DNA from: Pseudomonadota bacterium
GTDB taxonomy: Bacteria > Pseudomonadota > Gammaproteobacteria > Steroidobacterales > Steroidobacteraceae
Length of the DNA stretch: 64,000 nt
Direction of reading: 5' to 3'
Assembly (NCBI GenBank): GCA_026398735.1
Contig: JAPLSH010000015.1
Span: forward strand, 1 to 64,000
A program made the position numbers and the translations under genes. This document shows positions 21,101-29,984 of the stretch, in pieces. Position 1 is the first letter of the stretch; each line of letters opens with the position of its first letter. Under the pieces are notes generated by a model. It saw only the letters and a list, made by a program, of their open reading frames with translations, did not search any database and was not told where the DNA came from.

Positions 21101-21742
21101 ATGGCCGACATGGGCTTGGAGAGCATTCCGGGCGGTCTGAACGTCAGCGTTCAGGGCACTTGGCTGAACTACTACAAGACCAAGGAATCGGCTGCCAGCT
21201 ACGATCCGGAAGTGGATTGGAAGGGTTCGCTGGGACCGAGCCTGCAGGGCTTCAACGCTGGTGCATATAGCTATCGCTTGTTCACCAACTTCAGCTACGT
21301 GTTGCCGGCTGCAAGCTTCAACCTGCGCTGGAGGCATCTGCCCCCGGTGAATGTTGCTGGTCAGGCTGTTCAGGATGCGACGGTCAAGAACAACGCCGCT
21401 GCCGCAGCGGGCGCTGCTCTGCCGATCCTCAGCTACACGCCGATCACCAACGAGCCGGTCGAGGCATATGACGCGTTCGACCTCTCGGTGAACTGGAACT
21501 TCTCGGAGAACTTCACCGTTCGTGCCGGCGTTGACAACCTGCTGGACACCCAGCCGGCAATCACCGGTAAGGCCAACGGTTATCCCGTGGGTACCACGCT
21601 GTCGGGCGTCTGCAATGGCGCGCCGGGTTGCGTGAACCCGGGTGCGTACAGCCTGGGCACTTCGGGCCAGGGCTCGACCAACGGTGGTTACTACGACGTG
21701 CTGGGTCGCCGTTACTTCCTGGGCTTCAAGGCGAAGTTCTAA
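18179..21742 (+). CDS. TonB-dependent outer-membrane receptor 1
   Basis: Large receptor, 1187 residues, for TonB-energised uptake of an unidentified substrate. Signal peptide ends near residue 39 (QMPQAYA), the TonB-box-like EEVQVTGSRI lies at 49-58, the plug domain covers about 60-190 (VSLRGFGPNRGLVLMDGHR; SGGASATYGADAIAGVSNFI), and the beta-barrel runs to a C-terminal Phe (YFLGFKAKF), required for outer-membrane assembly. The barrel is long and Gly/Asn/Ala-rich. No FecI/FecR-type regulator, degradative enzyme set or siderophore gene adjoins it, so the ligand is open. RBS GGGGAG lies 5-10 bases upstream of the ATG. Confidence 0.93.
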   Translation: MKHAETKGLSASGSFAVRAAVAMALGGFAMLGQMPQAYAADAAAADKLEEVQVTGSRIVRKDYVSNSPLVSVDTAALESKSGLNIESYLNQLPEFNPAGSPTVKGGTGGNSDVQISAVNSVGIASVSLRGFGPNRGLVLMDGHRATPTNALMVVDINSVPSSMIKRVEIISGGASATYGADAIAGVSNFILRKDFQGLEVDLQQGITQAGDGQETRASALMGTKFADGRGNVVFAAEYYNREAAYEKNRSFFTKGWGDATVGGNFLGFIFGVNGYNPIFNNYSPAALAGILGKTPATVTGPSGAGSGGIRFNPDGSIFLITGNNASTFKLPIDGQRYAYVNAYNDSLVNNAANPPPVIQKVKYNEIDGYAGSPQTRYAFMGSGSYDITDNLQFYSSARFAQSRTTTYLAGTNASFGWEATVPYNATTDSPVNPTLNFKDQATVAAIMANPAAYANPGFIAHGAVGAKNPVPLNMAVLLNSRATNPLTSGWIVETYPLNSFASRSTLDENLAWQIEAGLKFDLPFGDWKGEVYYSRGESQTYNIANGNNSLARWRGEVTANDYGYKSNLQSNRTNNPGANLGFGSVAVPCTSGFYDTIFKGDARPTEDCLYAVNAPLQTRTENQQDIGEVNFQGGLFNLPAGEVRAAAGYEYRRNSSQFIPDILQSTASFTDQVIGVYPTGYLDAQTKVNDYYAELLVPVLSNTFVKKVDLELGGRMSDYDKTDSTTTFKINASVEVNDFVRFRGGYNRANRAPNLGEMFLNLQQIFTGGPKYGDPCSLISNSPFGAGGAAPNPWSNAVANPAVLAGGQTAAGAKSAYLICQAQMGAGAFAPSGGYYSPTSAPGAIGGGGFAWVNQIGNAKLKSEIADTYTAGFVLRSPFENALLSNITATVDWYQISLNNTILPYSTTYAQYLCYGAVQVTDAAGAAAQANSAACLNMPRSTSNGGALTTQVSYDNQATVKTSGVDFTMSWSAKMADMGLESIPGGLNVSVQGTWLNYYKTKESAASYDPEVDWKGSLGPSLQGFNAGAYSYRLFTNFSYVLPAASFNLRWRHLPPVNVAGQAVQDATVKNNAAAAAGAALPILSYTPITNEPVEAYDAFDLSVNWNFSENFTVRAGVDNLLDTQPAITGKANGYPVGTTLSGVCNGAPGCVNPGAYSLGTSGQGSTNGGYYDVLGRRYFLGFKAKF

Positions 21743-21822
21743 GCGCCAGCCAGGAAGTCTGTCTGCGGTGGCGGGTGCAAGCCCGCCACCTATTCAGGCA
21801 GCGTAAGTTGATGTTGATTTGA

Positions 21823-21857
21823 AGGCCGCGACGGGCAACCGCCGCGGCCTTTTTGTT
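21823..21857 (+). terminator. Intrinsic terminator after receptor 1 (repeat copy A)
   Basis: AGGCCGCG and CGCGGCCT arms pair around a short loop, followed by TTTTT. The 35 bases are identical to those at 25066-25100 after receptor 2. Confidence 0.88.
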
Positions 21858-21978
21858 TGCGTTGCATTGACGCAACAAAAACGCACCGGATCGAGTTGTC
21901 ATCGCAACTTTCGCTTGTCATTGCAGTATCAACTGTGGCCTTATCCGGCAGTCTTTACGACCACACAGGAACGCACAC

Positions 21979-24900
21979 TTGAAATCAAACACCACACGCT
22001 TTCACACCGCTGGCGTACGCGCCGCTGTTGCCGCTGCACTGGGCACTGCTCTGCTCGGCGGTTTTGCTTCGCAGGCCTTTGCGGCTGAAGAGAAGCTCGA
22101 CGAAGTGCAGGTCACAGGCTCGCGCATCAAGCGCGCCACTGACTTCGACACCGCCAACCCGACCACGGTCGTGGATGCCGACTACTTCAAGAACATGGGC
22201 ATCGTGAACGTGGGTGACGCGATCAAGTCGCTGCCTTCGAACGTGTCCAACAACTCGCCGACCACCACCGGCAACGCCAACTTTTTCGCCGGTTCGACCA
22301 TCGCCAACCTGCGTGGTCTGAACCCATTCTTTGGCAGCCGCACGCTGAACCTGGTCAATGGCCGCCGCTTCGTCCCCACCAACCAGGGTGATGGCGTCGA
22401 TCTCAACTTCATTCCGTCGGTGCTCATCGAGCGCATGGACGTGGTGACCGGCGGTGCATCGGCCGCTTATGGTTCGGGCGCCATCTCGGGTGTGAACAAC
22501 GTGTTTCTGGCTCGCAAGCTCGAGGGCGGCAAGCTGGATGTGGACTTCGGCCAGACCGCGCAGAGCGATGGCAAGGATCGGCACATTGCTGCGGCTTTTG
22601 GCAGCAGCTTTAACGAGGGTCGCGGTCATTTCAGCGTGGGCTATGAGCATCAGCAGTCGGATTCGATCGGTTGCTACACCGTGCGCGACTGGTGCGCCCG
22701 TGGCACTGCCTTCGTGAACAACCCGGACAGCACCGCCAACGGTGGCACCAGTGCCACCGCGCCGCAGTACCTGCTCAAGGACAATGCCCGTGCTGCGCAG
22801 ATCAGCGACGCCGGTGTGTTCCAGAACTTCGGTGCACCGTTTGGCGCGCCGACCTATGGCGTGAACGCTGCTGGCACCGGCACCGTGGCCTATAACGTGG
22901 GCACTGGCGCTACCGGTTCGCCGTTTAACACCGTGGTCGGTGGTGACGGCAAGTCGGCCTACAAGTACTCCAACCTGCGCGCCCCTGTTAAGCGCGATGT
23001 CGGCGCCCTGACGCTCACCTATGAGCTGGCCGACAACCTGAACCTGAGCGTTGATGCCAGCTACGGCAAGGTGGTCACTTCCAACCGCACGGGCGGCTTG
23101 GATGCGCAGTTCACGGCTATCAACGCCGACAATGCGTTCCTCGGTACCGCCACTGGTGCAGGTTCGCTCAAGGCAGCGCAGGCTGCTGCCGCACTGTTCC
23201 CGGGCGGCTTTGCGTTCTACAACAAGGATTGGACCAGCCAGATCGATTCGCACTCGGACTTCAACACCGAAGTGAAGCGTTTGGCAGCGGGCCTAGATGG
23301 TCGCTTTGCCGGCACGAGCTGGACCTGGGACGGCTACTTCCAGTACGGCGAGACCAAGCGTTCGCAGCTGGTGGCCGATAACCGTCACCTTAATGCCTAT
23401 AACTACGCCATCGACTCTGTGATCGACACGCGTGCCGGTTCGGCCACGCTGGGTCAGGCTATCTGCCGCGCCACGCTGACCGGTTCGACCGATCCGATTG
23501 CCAAGGGTTGCGTTGCACTCAATCCGTTCGGCACTGGCGCAATATCCAAGGCCGCACACGACTACGCCTTTGGTTATCTGCTCGAAGAGCTGACCTACAA
23601 GCAGTCGGTGTTTGCTTTCAACACGACCGGTAACGTGTCAGATGGTATCGGCGCTGGTGCCTTCAAGGCTGCAGCCGGTATGGAGTATCGTCAGGAGAAG
23701 GGCGAGAACATCGGCTCACAGGGCGGTGCACCCGACTACGTGCGCACCGACTACCTGATTCAATACGGTGAGTCGTTCGCCGGTAACGTCAACGTGATCG
23801 AAGGCTACGGCGAGCTTGATCTGCCGCTGCTGCGCGATGCTGCGTTGGCCAAGCGTTTTGACCTGAATCTGGCTGCGCGTTATTCGCAGTACGAGAATCA
23901 GGGCAAGGCTGGCACCACTGGTGAGAAGCGCACCCACGACATGCTGACCTACAAGGCCAGCCTCAACTGGGATCTGGTGGATTCGGTTCGCCTGCGTGGT
24001 ACTTACTCGCGCGATAGCCGTGCAGCCAACTTCCGCGAGCTGTACTACGGCCAGAAGATTCAAGCCGGCGGCATCTTTGGTTTCTGCGGCCCGGTGGGCA
24101 GCAATCAGGTGGATGCTTGTAACTGGAGCCTCGAAGGCAATGTCGATCTGAAGCCTGAGAAGGCAGACACGTTCACTGCCGGTATCGTGTTGACGCCTGC
24201 CGATGCGCTGCCTGGTTTCCAGTTCGCCATCGACTACTTCAACATCAAGATCACCGACGCGGTCCAACAGGCCAATGTGCGGCGCGTGCTCGATGGCTGC
24301 CAAGTGTCGAACATTGCAGAGTTCTGCAATCTGTTGACGCTGGACGGCACGACCTACACGTTCAACGGCAAGAGCTATAAGGGTGTGAGCAACCTGCGCG
24401 CGCTGGCGTTCAATGGCAGCGAATACCTGTATCGCGGCTTTGACATCACCAGCAGCTACAAGCTGAACTTGAATGACTATGGTGCGGTCAACTTCCGCTT
24501 CCTGGCCACTCATATGATGGAGCAGAGCTTCCAGCCGACACCGGATCCGACCTCACGTGTCAACGTGGTGGGTCAGGTCGGTACGGCCAACAGCTTCCTG
24601 TCAGACAACCAGCCTTCGGCTGATTGGCTGGCCACGCTGTCGGCGACCTATGTACTGGGGAACTTCAGCGCCACGCTGCAGGATCGCTATGTCAGCTCGG
24701 GCAAGATGAATTACCTGGGCACCACGCCGTCGGATTCCGACTACACGGCGTTGATGGCTACCGGTCGCTACACCAGTTCTGATGTGAACTCGGTGCCCAG
24801 CTATCAGGTGTTCGCACTCAATGCTTCGTATACCTTCCAGGATCTGGGCTTTGCCAAGACTCTGCGGGTGTGGGGTGGCATCGACAACCTGTTCGACAAG

Positions 24901-25017
24901 GACCCGCCGGTGGCGACGGGTACGGGCTTTGGTGGTGCAGCCAATGGCGGCACGAACGCGGTGTTCTACGACACCATCGGCCGTGCTTACAAGCTGGGCC
25001 TGAGCCTGACGTTCTGA
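21979..25017 (+). CDS. TonB-dependent outer-membrane receptor 2
   Basis: 1012 residues from a TTG at 21979 with AGGA nine bases upstream; no ATG gives the signal peptide. The leader GVRAAVAAALGTALLGG resembles that of receptor 1, followed by a cut near residue 35, the TonB box DEVQVTGSRI (41-50), a plug (NLRGLNPFFGSRTLNLVNG; TGGASAAYGSGAISG) and a barrel ending LGLSLTF. Cys pairs (CYTVRDWC; CGPVGSNQVDAC) suggest disulphide-bonded surface loops. It is similar to receptor 1 in architecture but not a recent copy, judging by sequence. Ligand unknown. Confidence 0.93.
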   Translation: MKSNTTRFHTAGVRAAVAAALGTALLGGFASQAFAAEEKLDEVQVTGSRIKRATDFDTANPTTVVDADYFKNMGIVNVGDAIKSLPSNVSNNSPTTTGNANFFAGSTIANLRGLNPFFGSRTLNLVNGRRFVPTNQGDGVDLNFIPSVLIERMDVVTGGASAAYGSGAISGVNNVFLARKLEGGKLDVDFGQTAQSDGKDRHIAAAFGSSFNEGRGHFSVGYEHQQSDSIGCYTVRDWCARGTAFVNNPDSTANGGTSATAPQYLLKDNARAAQISDAGVFQNFGAPFGAPTYGVNAAGTGTVAYNVGTGATGSPFNTVVGGDGKSAYKYSNLRAPVKRDVGALTLTYELADNLNLSVDASYGKVVTSNRTGGLDAQFTAINADNAFLGTATGAGSLKAAQAAAALFPGGFAFYNKDWTSQIDSHSDFNTEVKRLAAGLDGRFAGTSWTWDGYFQYGETKRSQLVADNRHLNAYNYAIDSVIDTRAGSATLGQAICRATLTGSTDPIAKGCVALNPFGTGAISKAAHDYAFGYLLEELTYKQSVFAFNTTGNVSDGIGAGAFKAAAGMEYRQEKGENIGSQGGAPDYVRTDYLIQYGESFAGNVNVIEGYGELDLPLLRDAALAKRFDLNLAARYSQYENQGKAGTTGEKRTHDMLTYKASLNWDLVDSVRLRGTYSRDSRAANFRELYYGQKIQAGGIFGFCGPVGSNQVDACNWSLEGNVDLKPEKADTFTAGIVLTPADALPGFQFAIDYFNIKITDAVQQANVRRVLDGCQVSNIAEFCNLLTLDGTTYTFNGKSYKGVSNLRALAFNGSEYLYRGFDITSSYKLNLNDYGAVNFRFLATHMMEQSFQPTPDPTSRVNVVGQVGTANSFLSDNQPSADWLATLSATYVLGNFSATLQDRYVSSGKMNYLGTTPSDSDYTALMATGRYTSSDVNSVPSYQVFALNASYTFQDLGFAKTLRVWGGIDNLFDKDPPVATGTGFGGAANGGTNAVFYDTIGRAYKLGLSLTF

Positions 25018-25031
25018 TGAGTGCTTGAGGC

Positions 25032-25051
25032 AGCCGGCTGCAGAGCCGGCT
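25032..25051. repeat. Inverted repeat after receptor 2
   Basis: AGCCGGC-TGCAGA-GCCGGCT: 7-bp perfect arms and a 6-base loop, 14 bases after the receptor stop and just before the terminator copy. Probably an RNA 3'-end stabiliser or part of termination. Confidence 0.5.
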
Positions 25052-25065
25052 TGCCCGATGGATAC

Positions 25066-25100
25066 AGGCCGCGACGGGCAACCGCCGCGGCCTTTTTGTT
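25066..25100 (+). terminator. Intrinsic terminator after receptor 2 (repeat copy B)
   Basis: The same 35 bases as at 21823-21857, GC-rich hairpin and T-run. It ends five bases before the convergent dehydrogenase stop codon. Confidence 0.88.
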
Positions 25101-25105
25101 GCCGC

Positions 25106-26200
25106 TTACTTGCTGCGTGCTTGCAGCTTGGCCGTCTCGGCGGCGTACAGCGGTACACGCATGGTCACGCGCTCGAGATTCAAACGCTCTTGCGTGGGCT
25201 GATGACCGGTGGGGATCGAGGCCAACACGGATTCAAAACGTTCGGCGATGCCTTGCTTGAACTCGGGGTGCGAGAAGATGAACAGATCGTTGTTGCGGAT
25301 GCCGGCCATCACCACTTCGCCTGCTTCGATCGGGTCCATGCCGGCCGGTGCCGGCGGGTTGCCCGGCATGCCACCGGGCGGGCGCGGCAGCGGTGCAGCA
25401 GTGGCAGCACGCGGTGCATTCTTGAGTTGCTCGGGGCGATACAACTCACTGCGACCGATGTTGGTGTTGACTGCGCCGGGCAGATACACCGACGTGCCGA
25501 TGTTAGTTTCTTCCAATTCGATACGCAGCGCTTCCATCAGTCCCATCGCTGCAAACTTACTAGCCGTATAGATGCCGGCCTTGCCACCGGGCAGCACGCC
25601 GCTCATTGATGAAGTGGTGCAGATGTGTGCGCCTTCGCCATAGGCGCGCATGCGCGGCACAAAGGTTTGTATGCCGTTGAACACGCCTGCCACGTTTACA
25701 TTGAAGCCCCAATCAAAATCGTTGTGGGTGGCTTCGGCCACTTGGGCGCGCACACCCACGCCGGCGTTGTTGACCAGCAGGTGCACGCGACCGAACTTCT
25801 TCTCGGCTTCATCGGCCAGGCGCACCCAGCCGGCGCGGTCGGTCACGTCGTGCTTGATGGCATGCACGCGCGACTTGTCGGCAAACAGCGCCAGCGCGCC
25901 TTCGATCTGCGTGTCGTCGATATAGCCGATGATGACCTTCATGCCGGCGTTGTAGGCAGCACGGGCAATGCCTAAGCCGATGCCGCTGGAGGCGCCGGTG
26001 ATGTAGGCGACCTTGCCAGCCACGTCCTTGAGCGGGGCGGTCTGCGACGGGCGGTAGCCGGCTGGGGTGGCGGTCTGGGCCTGGGCGGTGGCCGGGGTAA
26101 GGCCGGCAGCTAGACCGGTGGCGGCGGTAGCGGCTGCCACAGTGGCGCCACCCAGAAAGCGGCGGCGGGTGGCCGCGAAGTCGTCAGAAATATCGGTCAT
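25106..26200 (-). CDS. Tat-exported short-chain dehydrogenase/reductase
   Basis: 364 residues from the ATG at 26200. The N-terminus has a twin-arginine signal (TRRRFLGGATVAAAT, cleavage near AQA), then a classical SDR fold: TGASSGIGLG cofactor site, NNAGVG, and the catalytic YTASK with the preceding Ser (TTSSMSG). After the SDR core comes a Pro/Gly-rich insert (PLPRPPGGMPGNPPAP) and a helical tail. It acts on an unknown alcohol/ketone substrate. An exported NAD(P)-dependent enzyme is unusual. It is convergent with receptor 2 and divergent from prs. Confidence 0.88.
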   Translation of the reverse strand: MTDISDDFAATRRRFLGGATVAAATAATGLAAGLTPATAQAQTATPAGYRPSQTAPLKDVAGKVAYITGASSGIGLGIARAAYNAGMKVIIGYIDDTQIEGALALFADKSRVHAIKHDVTDRAGWVRLADEAEKKFGRVHLLVNNAGVGVRAQVAEATHNDFDWGFNVNVAGVFNGIQTFVPRMRAYGEGAHICTTSSMSGVLPGGKAGIYTASKFAAMGLMEALRIELEETNIGTSVYLPGAVNTNIGRSELYRPEQLKNAPRAATAAPLPRPPGGMPGNPPAPAGMDPIEAGEVVMAGIRNNDLFIFSHPEFKQGIAERFESVLASIPTGHQPTQERLNLERVTMRVPLYAAETAKLQARSK

Positions 26201-26225
26201 GGAGAGCCCCCCGGCTGGTTTTGAA

Positions 26226-26254
26226 ATGACGTACAGGCAGCGCTGGGCTATAAT
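26226..26254 (+). promoter_or_regulatory. Sigma-70 promoter of prs
   Basis: ATGACG (26226-26231), 17-base spacer, and a perfect TATAAT (26249-26254), 36 bases before the prs start. It lies in the 90-base divergent interval with the dehydrogenase gene. Confidence 0.6.
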
Positions 26255-26290
26255 TGTCGGTTCCGCAGACTGCCTTGCAGGTTCGAGACC

Positions 26291-27244
26291 GTGACCGAGC
26301 AATCGATGGCTCTTTTCACGGGCAACGCCAATCCGGCGTTGGCCCATGATATCGCGCGGCACCTCACGGTGCCCCTTGGTCGTGCCTCAGTGGGCCGCTT
26401 CAGCGATGGCGAAGTTAACGTCGAGCTGATGGAAAACGTGCGCGGTCGCGACGTGTACATCGTGCAGTCCACCTGCCCGCCGGCCAACGACCACCTCATG
26501 GAATTGCTGGTTATGGTCGATGCCTGTCGCCGTGCTTCGGCCGCGCGCATCACCGCAGTCATTCCGTACTTTGGTTATGCGCGCCAAGATCGCCGTCCGC
26601 GTGCCACGCGTGCTGCCATCACCGCCAAGCTGGTCGCCAACATGATTGCCGGCGCCGGTGTTGATCGCCTGCTCACGGTCGATCTGCATGCCGACCAGAT
26701 CCAAGGCTTCTTCGATATCCCCGTAGACAACGTCTATGGCTCACCGGTGTTGCTGGGCGATGCTTGGCGTCAGCGTCACGAGAACCTCATCGTGGTGTCG
26801 CCCGATGTGGGCGGTGTGGTGCGTGCGCGTGCGCTGGCCAAGCAGCTCGATGATTGCGATCTGGCCATCATCGACAAGCGCCGGCCGCGTGCCAACGAAG
26901 TCAAAGTCATGAACATCATCGGTGATGTGCGCGATCGCAGCTGCATTCTCATCGACGACTTGGTAGATACCGCAGGCACGCTGTGCCAAGCCGCGGTGGC
27001 TCTCAAAGAGCAGGGCGCGCGCAAGGTCATTGCCTACATCACCCATCCGGTGCTGTCGGGCAAGGCTGTCGAGCGCATCTCTACCTCAGAGCTCGATGAG
27101 CTGGTCGTCACCGACACCATTCCGCTGTCTGTTGCAGCCAAGGCTTGCAGCCGCATCCGCGTGCTGTCTGTGGCCGAACTGCTGGCAGAGACCATCCGTC
27201 GCATCCGCGACGAAGAGTCCGTCAGTTCGCTTTATATCGATTAG
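26291..27244 (+). CDS. prs: Ribose-phosphate pyrophosphokinase
   Basis: Makes PRPP from ribose 5-phosphate and ATP for nucleotide, His and Trp synthesis. 317 residues from a GTG at 26291 (an ATG lies at 26306). It shows the [12 protein letters not shown] start, the flexible catalytic loop [28 protein letters not shown] and the PRPP-binding [13 protein letters not shown]. Cytoplasmic hexamer. Next to rplY, pth and ychF as usual, but separated from tRNA-Gln. Confidence 0.97.
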   Translation: MTEQSMALFTGNANPALAHDIARHLTVPLGRASVGRFSDGEVNVELMENVRGRDVYIVQSTCPPANDHLMELLVMVDACRRASAARITAVIPYFGYARQDRRPRATRAAITAKLVANMIAGAGVDRLLTVDLHADQIQGFFDIPVDNVYGSPVLLGDAWRQRHENLIVVSPDVGGVVRARALAKQLDDCDLAIIDKRRPRANEVKVMNIIGDVRDRSCILIDDLVDTAGTLCQAAVALKEQGARKVIAYITHPVLSGKAVERISTSELDELVVTDTIPLSVAAKACSRIRVLSVAELLAETIRRIRDEESVSSLYID

Positions 27245-27308
27245 TTTTTGAAGGTGGCGCGCCGCAGGTCGCGGCGGCGTGCCGTTGTGTCAACGTCAGG
27301 AGATCAAC

Positions 27309-28007
27309 ATGCGTATTGTTTTCGAACTCAGCGCCGAACCGCGCAACGACCAGGGCAAAGGTGCGAGCCGCCGCCTGCGTCACGCGGGTAAGGTGCCGGC
27401 CATTGTGTACGGCGGTAGCGCCGCACCGGCCAATATCTCGCTCAGCCATCAGAAGCTGCTGCTGGTGATTGACAACCAGAAGTTCTATTCAACCATCGTC
27501 AATGTCGATGTGGCCGGCACCAAGCAGGCTGTCATCGTTAAGGACGTGCAGATGCACCCGGCCAAGAACGCCGTCGTGCACGTCGATCTGCTGCGTGTGT
27601 TCGAAGACCAGCCGCTTCGCGTGCACTTGCCCATCCGCTTCCTCAACGAGGCCACCAGCCCCGGCGTGAAGTTGCAGGGCGGCACGGTGTCGCACGTGCG
27701 TGCGGATATCGAGATCCAGTGCTTGCCCAAGGATCTGCCGGAGTCGGTTGAAGTCGACATGGGCCAAATGAGCATCAATACCTCGGTCAAACTGTCGGAC
27801 CTCAAGCTGCCTGCCGGCGTCACCATCCCCGAGCTCGTGCACGGTCATGACGCACCGGTGGTGGTCATCAATGCGCCGCGCGTCGACAAGGAAGCCGAGG
27901 CCGAGGCCGCTGCTGCCGCAGAAGCCAAGCCCGCTGCGGGCAAGGCGGCTGCCAAGCCTGCTGCCAAGGCTGCTGCTGCGCCTGCCAAGGCTCCGGCGAA
28001 GAAGTAA
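27309..28007 (+). CDS. rplY: 50S ribosomal protein L25, Ctc/TL5 form
   Basis: Binds 5S rRNA. 232 residues: the N-terminal L25 domain (KGASRRLRHAGKVPAIVYGG) plus the C-terminal TL5 beta domain found in the long Ctc form, then an Ala/Lys/Pro-rich tail of about 40 residues (AAGKAAAKPAAKAAAAPAK). RBS AGGAG seven bases before the ATG at 27309. Located between prs and pth, as in most gammaproteobacteria. Confidence 0.96.
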   Translation: MRIVFELSAEPRNDQGKGASRRLRHAGKVPAIVYGGSAAPANISLSHQKLLLVIDNQKFYSTIVNVDVAGTKQAVIVKDVQMHPAKNAVVHVDLLRVFEDQPLRVHLPIRFLNEATSPGVKLQGGTVSHVRADIEIQCLPKDLPESVEVDMGQMSINTSVKLSDLKLPAGVTIPELVHGHDAPVVVINAPRVDKEAEAEAAAAAEAKPAAGKAAAKPAAKAAAAPAKAPAKK

Positions 28008-28040
28008 GCCGCGTCCGCGCTGCATCCTGCCCCCGCACCT

Positions 28041-28637
28041 ATGGCCGGTACCGACATCCAACTGGTCGCCGGCCTGGGCAACCCGGGCAAGGAGTATGCG
28101 CAGACCCGTCACAACGCCGGGTTTTGGCTCGTCGACGAGCTGGCCCGGCGTCATGGCGGAAGTTGGCGGCGCGAGCCACGCTTTGATGCCGAGCTGTCCC
28201 GCGTGCGGGTGGCCGGCACAGAGCTCTGGCTGGTCAAGCCTCAGGCTTATATGAACCGCAGCGGCGGAGTCACCGCCGGTGTGGCCAATTTCTACAAGAT
28301 CCCTGCCGCCAGCATGCTGGTGGTCCACGATGAACTCGACTTGCTGCCTGGCGTAGTACGCCTGAAGCAGGGCGGCGGTTCGGGTGGTCACAACGGCCTC
28401 AAAGACCTCATTGCCCATTTGGGCGAGGACTTCTGGCGCCTGCGGCTGGGCATCGGCCATCCCGGTTCGCGGGATCTGGTCACCGATTTTGTGCTGGGCC
28501 GCGCTTCCGCGGCCGAGCAGCAGTTACTCGACGACGGCACCTATGCCGGCGCCGATTGCCTGCCGCGCGTGCTGGAGCAGGGCGCGCAGCAGGTCATGAA
28601 ATCCCTCCACTCCGCAGACGGAAAACAGAAGGTCTAA
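28041..28637 (+). CDS. pth: Peptidyl-tRNA hydrolase
   Basis: Frees tRNA from prematurely released peptidyl-tRNA. 198 residues with the family start [19 protein letters not shown] containing the catalytic His (RHNAG), [10 protein letters not shown] with the substrate-binding Asn, and [10 protein letters not shown] followed by [12 protein letters not shown]. Same strand as rplY and ychF, with ychF six bases downstream. Confidence 0.97.
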   Translation: MAGTDIQLVAGLGNPGKEYAQTRHNAGFWLVDELARRHGGSWRREPRFDAELSRVRVAGTELWLVKPQAYMNRSGGVTAGVANFYKIPAASMLVVHDELDLLPGVVRLKQGGGSGGHNGLKDLIAHLGEDFWRLRLGIGHPGSRDLVTDFVLGRASAAEQQLLDDGTYAGADCLPRVLEQGAQQVMKSLHSADGKQKV

Positions 28638-28642
28638 GGCAT

Positions 28643-29734
28643 ATGGGCATCAAGTGCGGCATCGTCGGGTTGCCCAATGTCGGCAAGTCCACCCTCTTCA
28701 ACGCGCTGACGCGCGCGCAGATCGCAGCCGAGAACTATCCGTTCTGCACCATCGACCCCAATGTGGGCGTGGTGGGTGTGCCCGATCCGCGTCTGGATGC
28801 CTTGGCTGCCATCGCCAAGCCCGAGAAGGTGCTGCCCACTGCCATAGAGTTTGTCGATATCGCAGGCCTGGTGGCCGGTGCCTCGCAGGGCGAGGGCCTG
28901 GGCAACCAGTTTCTGGCGCATATCCGCGAAACCGATGCCATCTCGCATGTGGTGCGCTGCTTTGAGGACGACGACATCATCCACGTGGCCGGCGGGGTTA
29001 ACCCCATTGCCGACATCGACGTCATCGACACAGAGCTGGGTCTTGCAGACCTGCAGAGCGTTGAGAAGGCCGTCGATCGCGCCGCCAAGCTGGTCAAGTC
29101 TGGCGACAAAGAGGCCCTGCGCCGCCGCGACTTGCTGCAGCGTCTGCGCGAGCACCTGAACAACGGCAACCCGGCGCGTTCGATGCAGATGAGCGACGAT
29201 GACCGCAAAGAGCTGCGCGATCTGCACCTGATCACGCTCAAGCCGGTCATGTATGTGGCCAATGTCAACGAGAGCGGATTTACCAATAACCCGCACTTGG
29301 ACGCGGTGCGCGCCCGCGCTGCCACCGAGGGCGCTGTGGTGGTAGCCATCTGCGCGGCCATCGAGGCCGAGATCGGTCAGCTCGAGGACGCCGAGCGCAT
29401 CGACTTTCTCAAGGACCTGGGTTTGGAAGAGCCGGGCCTGAACCGCGTGATTCGCGGTGCCTATCAGCTGCTGGGTCTGCAGACCTATTTCACTGTGGGC
29501 CCCAAAGAAGTGCGGGCTTGGACGGTCAAGGCCGGATCAACGGCGCCGCAGGCCGCGGCGGTCATCCACACCGACTTTGAGCGCGGCTTCATCCGTGCCG
29601 AGGTCATCGCCTTCGACGACTACATCGCCTGCAAGGGTGAGGCGGGCGCCAAAGAAGCGGGCAAGCTGCGCTTGGAAGGTAAGGAGTACTTGGTGCGCGA
29701 GGGCGACCTCATGCATTTCCGCTTCAACGTCTAA
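28643..29734 (+). CDS. ychF: Redox-regulated ATPase YchF (OLA1 family)
   Basis: Ribosome-associated P-loop ATPase of the Obg superfamily. 363 residues from the ATG at 28643: GLPNVGKST Walker [20 protein letters not shown] as G2/G3 region, the NVNES segment in place of a canonical NKxD, and a C-terminal TGS domain ([17 protein letters not shown]). A terminator follows at 29745. Confidence 0.97.
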   Translation: MGIKCGIVGLPNVGKSTLFNALTRAQIAAENYPFCTIDPNVGVVGVPDPRLDALAAIAKPEKVLPTAIEFVDIAGLVAGASQGEGLGNQFLAHIRETDAISHVVRCFEDDDIIHVAGGVNPIADIDVIDTELGLADLQSVEKAVDRAAKLVKSGDKEALRRRDLLQRLREHLNNGNPARSMQMSDDDRKELRDLHLITLKPVMYVANVNESGFTNNPHLDAVRARAATEGAVVVAICAAIEAEIGQLEDAERIDFLKDLGLEEPGLNRVIRGAYQLLGLQTYFTVGPKEVRAWTVKAGSTAPQAAAVIHTDFERGFIRAEVIAFDDYIACKGEAGAKEAGKLRLEGKEYLVREGDLMHFRFNV

Positions 29735-29744
29735 TTTGCAGCCT

Positions 29745-29776
29745 AATAGTGTTGCGCTCCGGCAACACTATTGTTT
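29745..29776 (+). terminator. Intrinsic terminator after ychF
   Basis: AATAGTGTTG and CAACACTATT form a perfect 10-bp stem with an 8-base loop, followed by GTTT. The T-run is short. Confidence 0.7.
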
Positions 29777-29984
29777 CGCAGCGCGAAGAGCTGGCCGTTT
29801 CGCGCTGCTTTCCACCCTCAAAATACGTAAAAACGCTCGCGAGGGGTGGCCTTTAGGCCCCGAACGTATTAATTTTGTCATACGGGTCGCGCTACCACGG
29901 GGTGGCGTGCCCAAACCCATGCGCTCGCTGCACCCTGTCCGCAGGTTGCAACTGAGCAACACACGATCAGGGAGCTACTAAATA

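Noticed and set aside
18536-21337. A 933-codon open frame on the minus strand opposite receptor 1
   Set aside because: It is antisense to a clear TonB receptor, in the register that stays open in GC-rich codon usage, and its translation shows no domain or signal. The same applies to 31146-32723 (opposite receptor 3), 21985-23253 and 62477-63802 (opposite fliN/fliO).
26272-26292. Possible copy of the tRNA-Gln 3' end near prs (attachment site)
   Set aside because: Only AGGTTCGA is shared with the T-arm; the remaining bases differ, there is no integrase, and short T-arm matches are common by chance.
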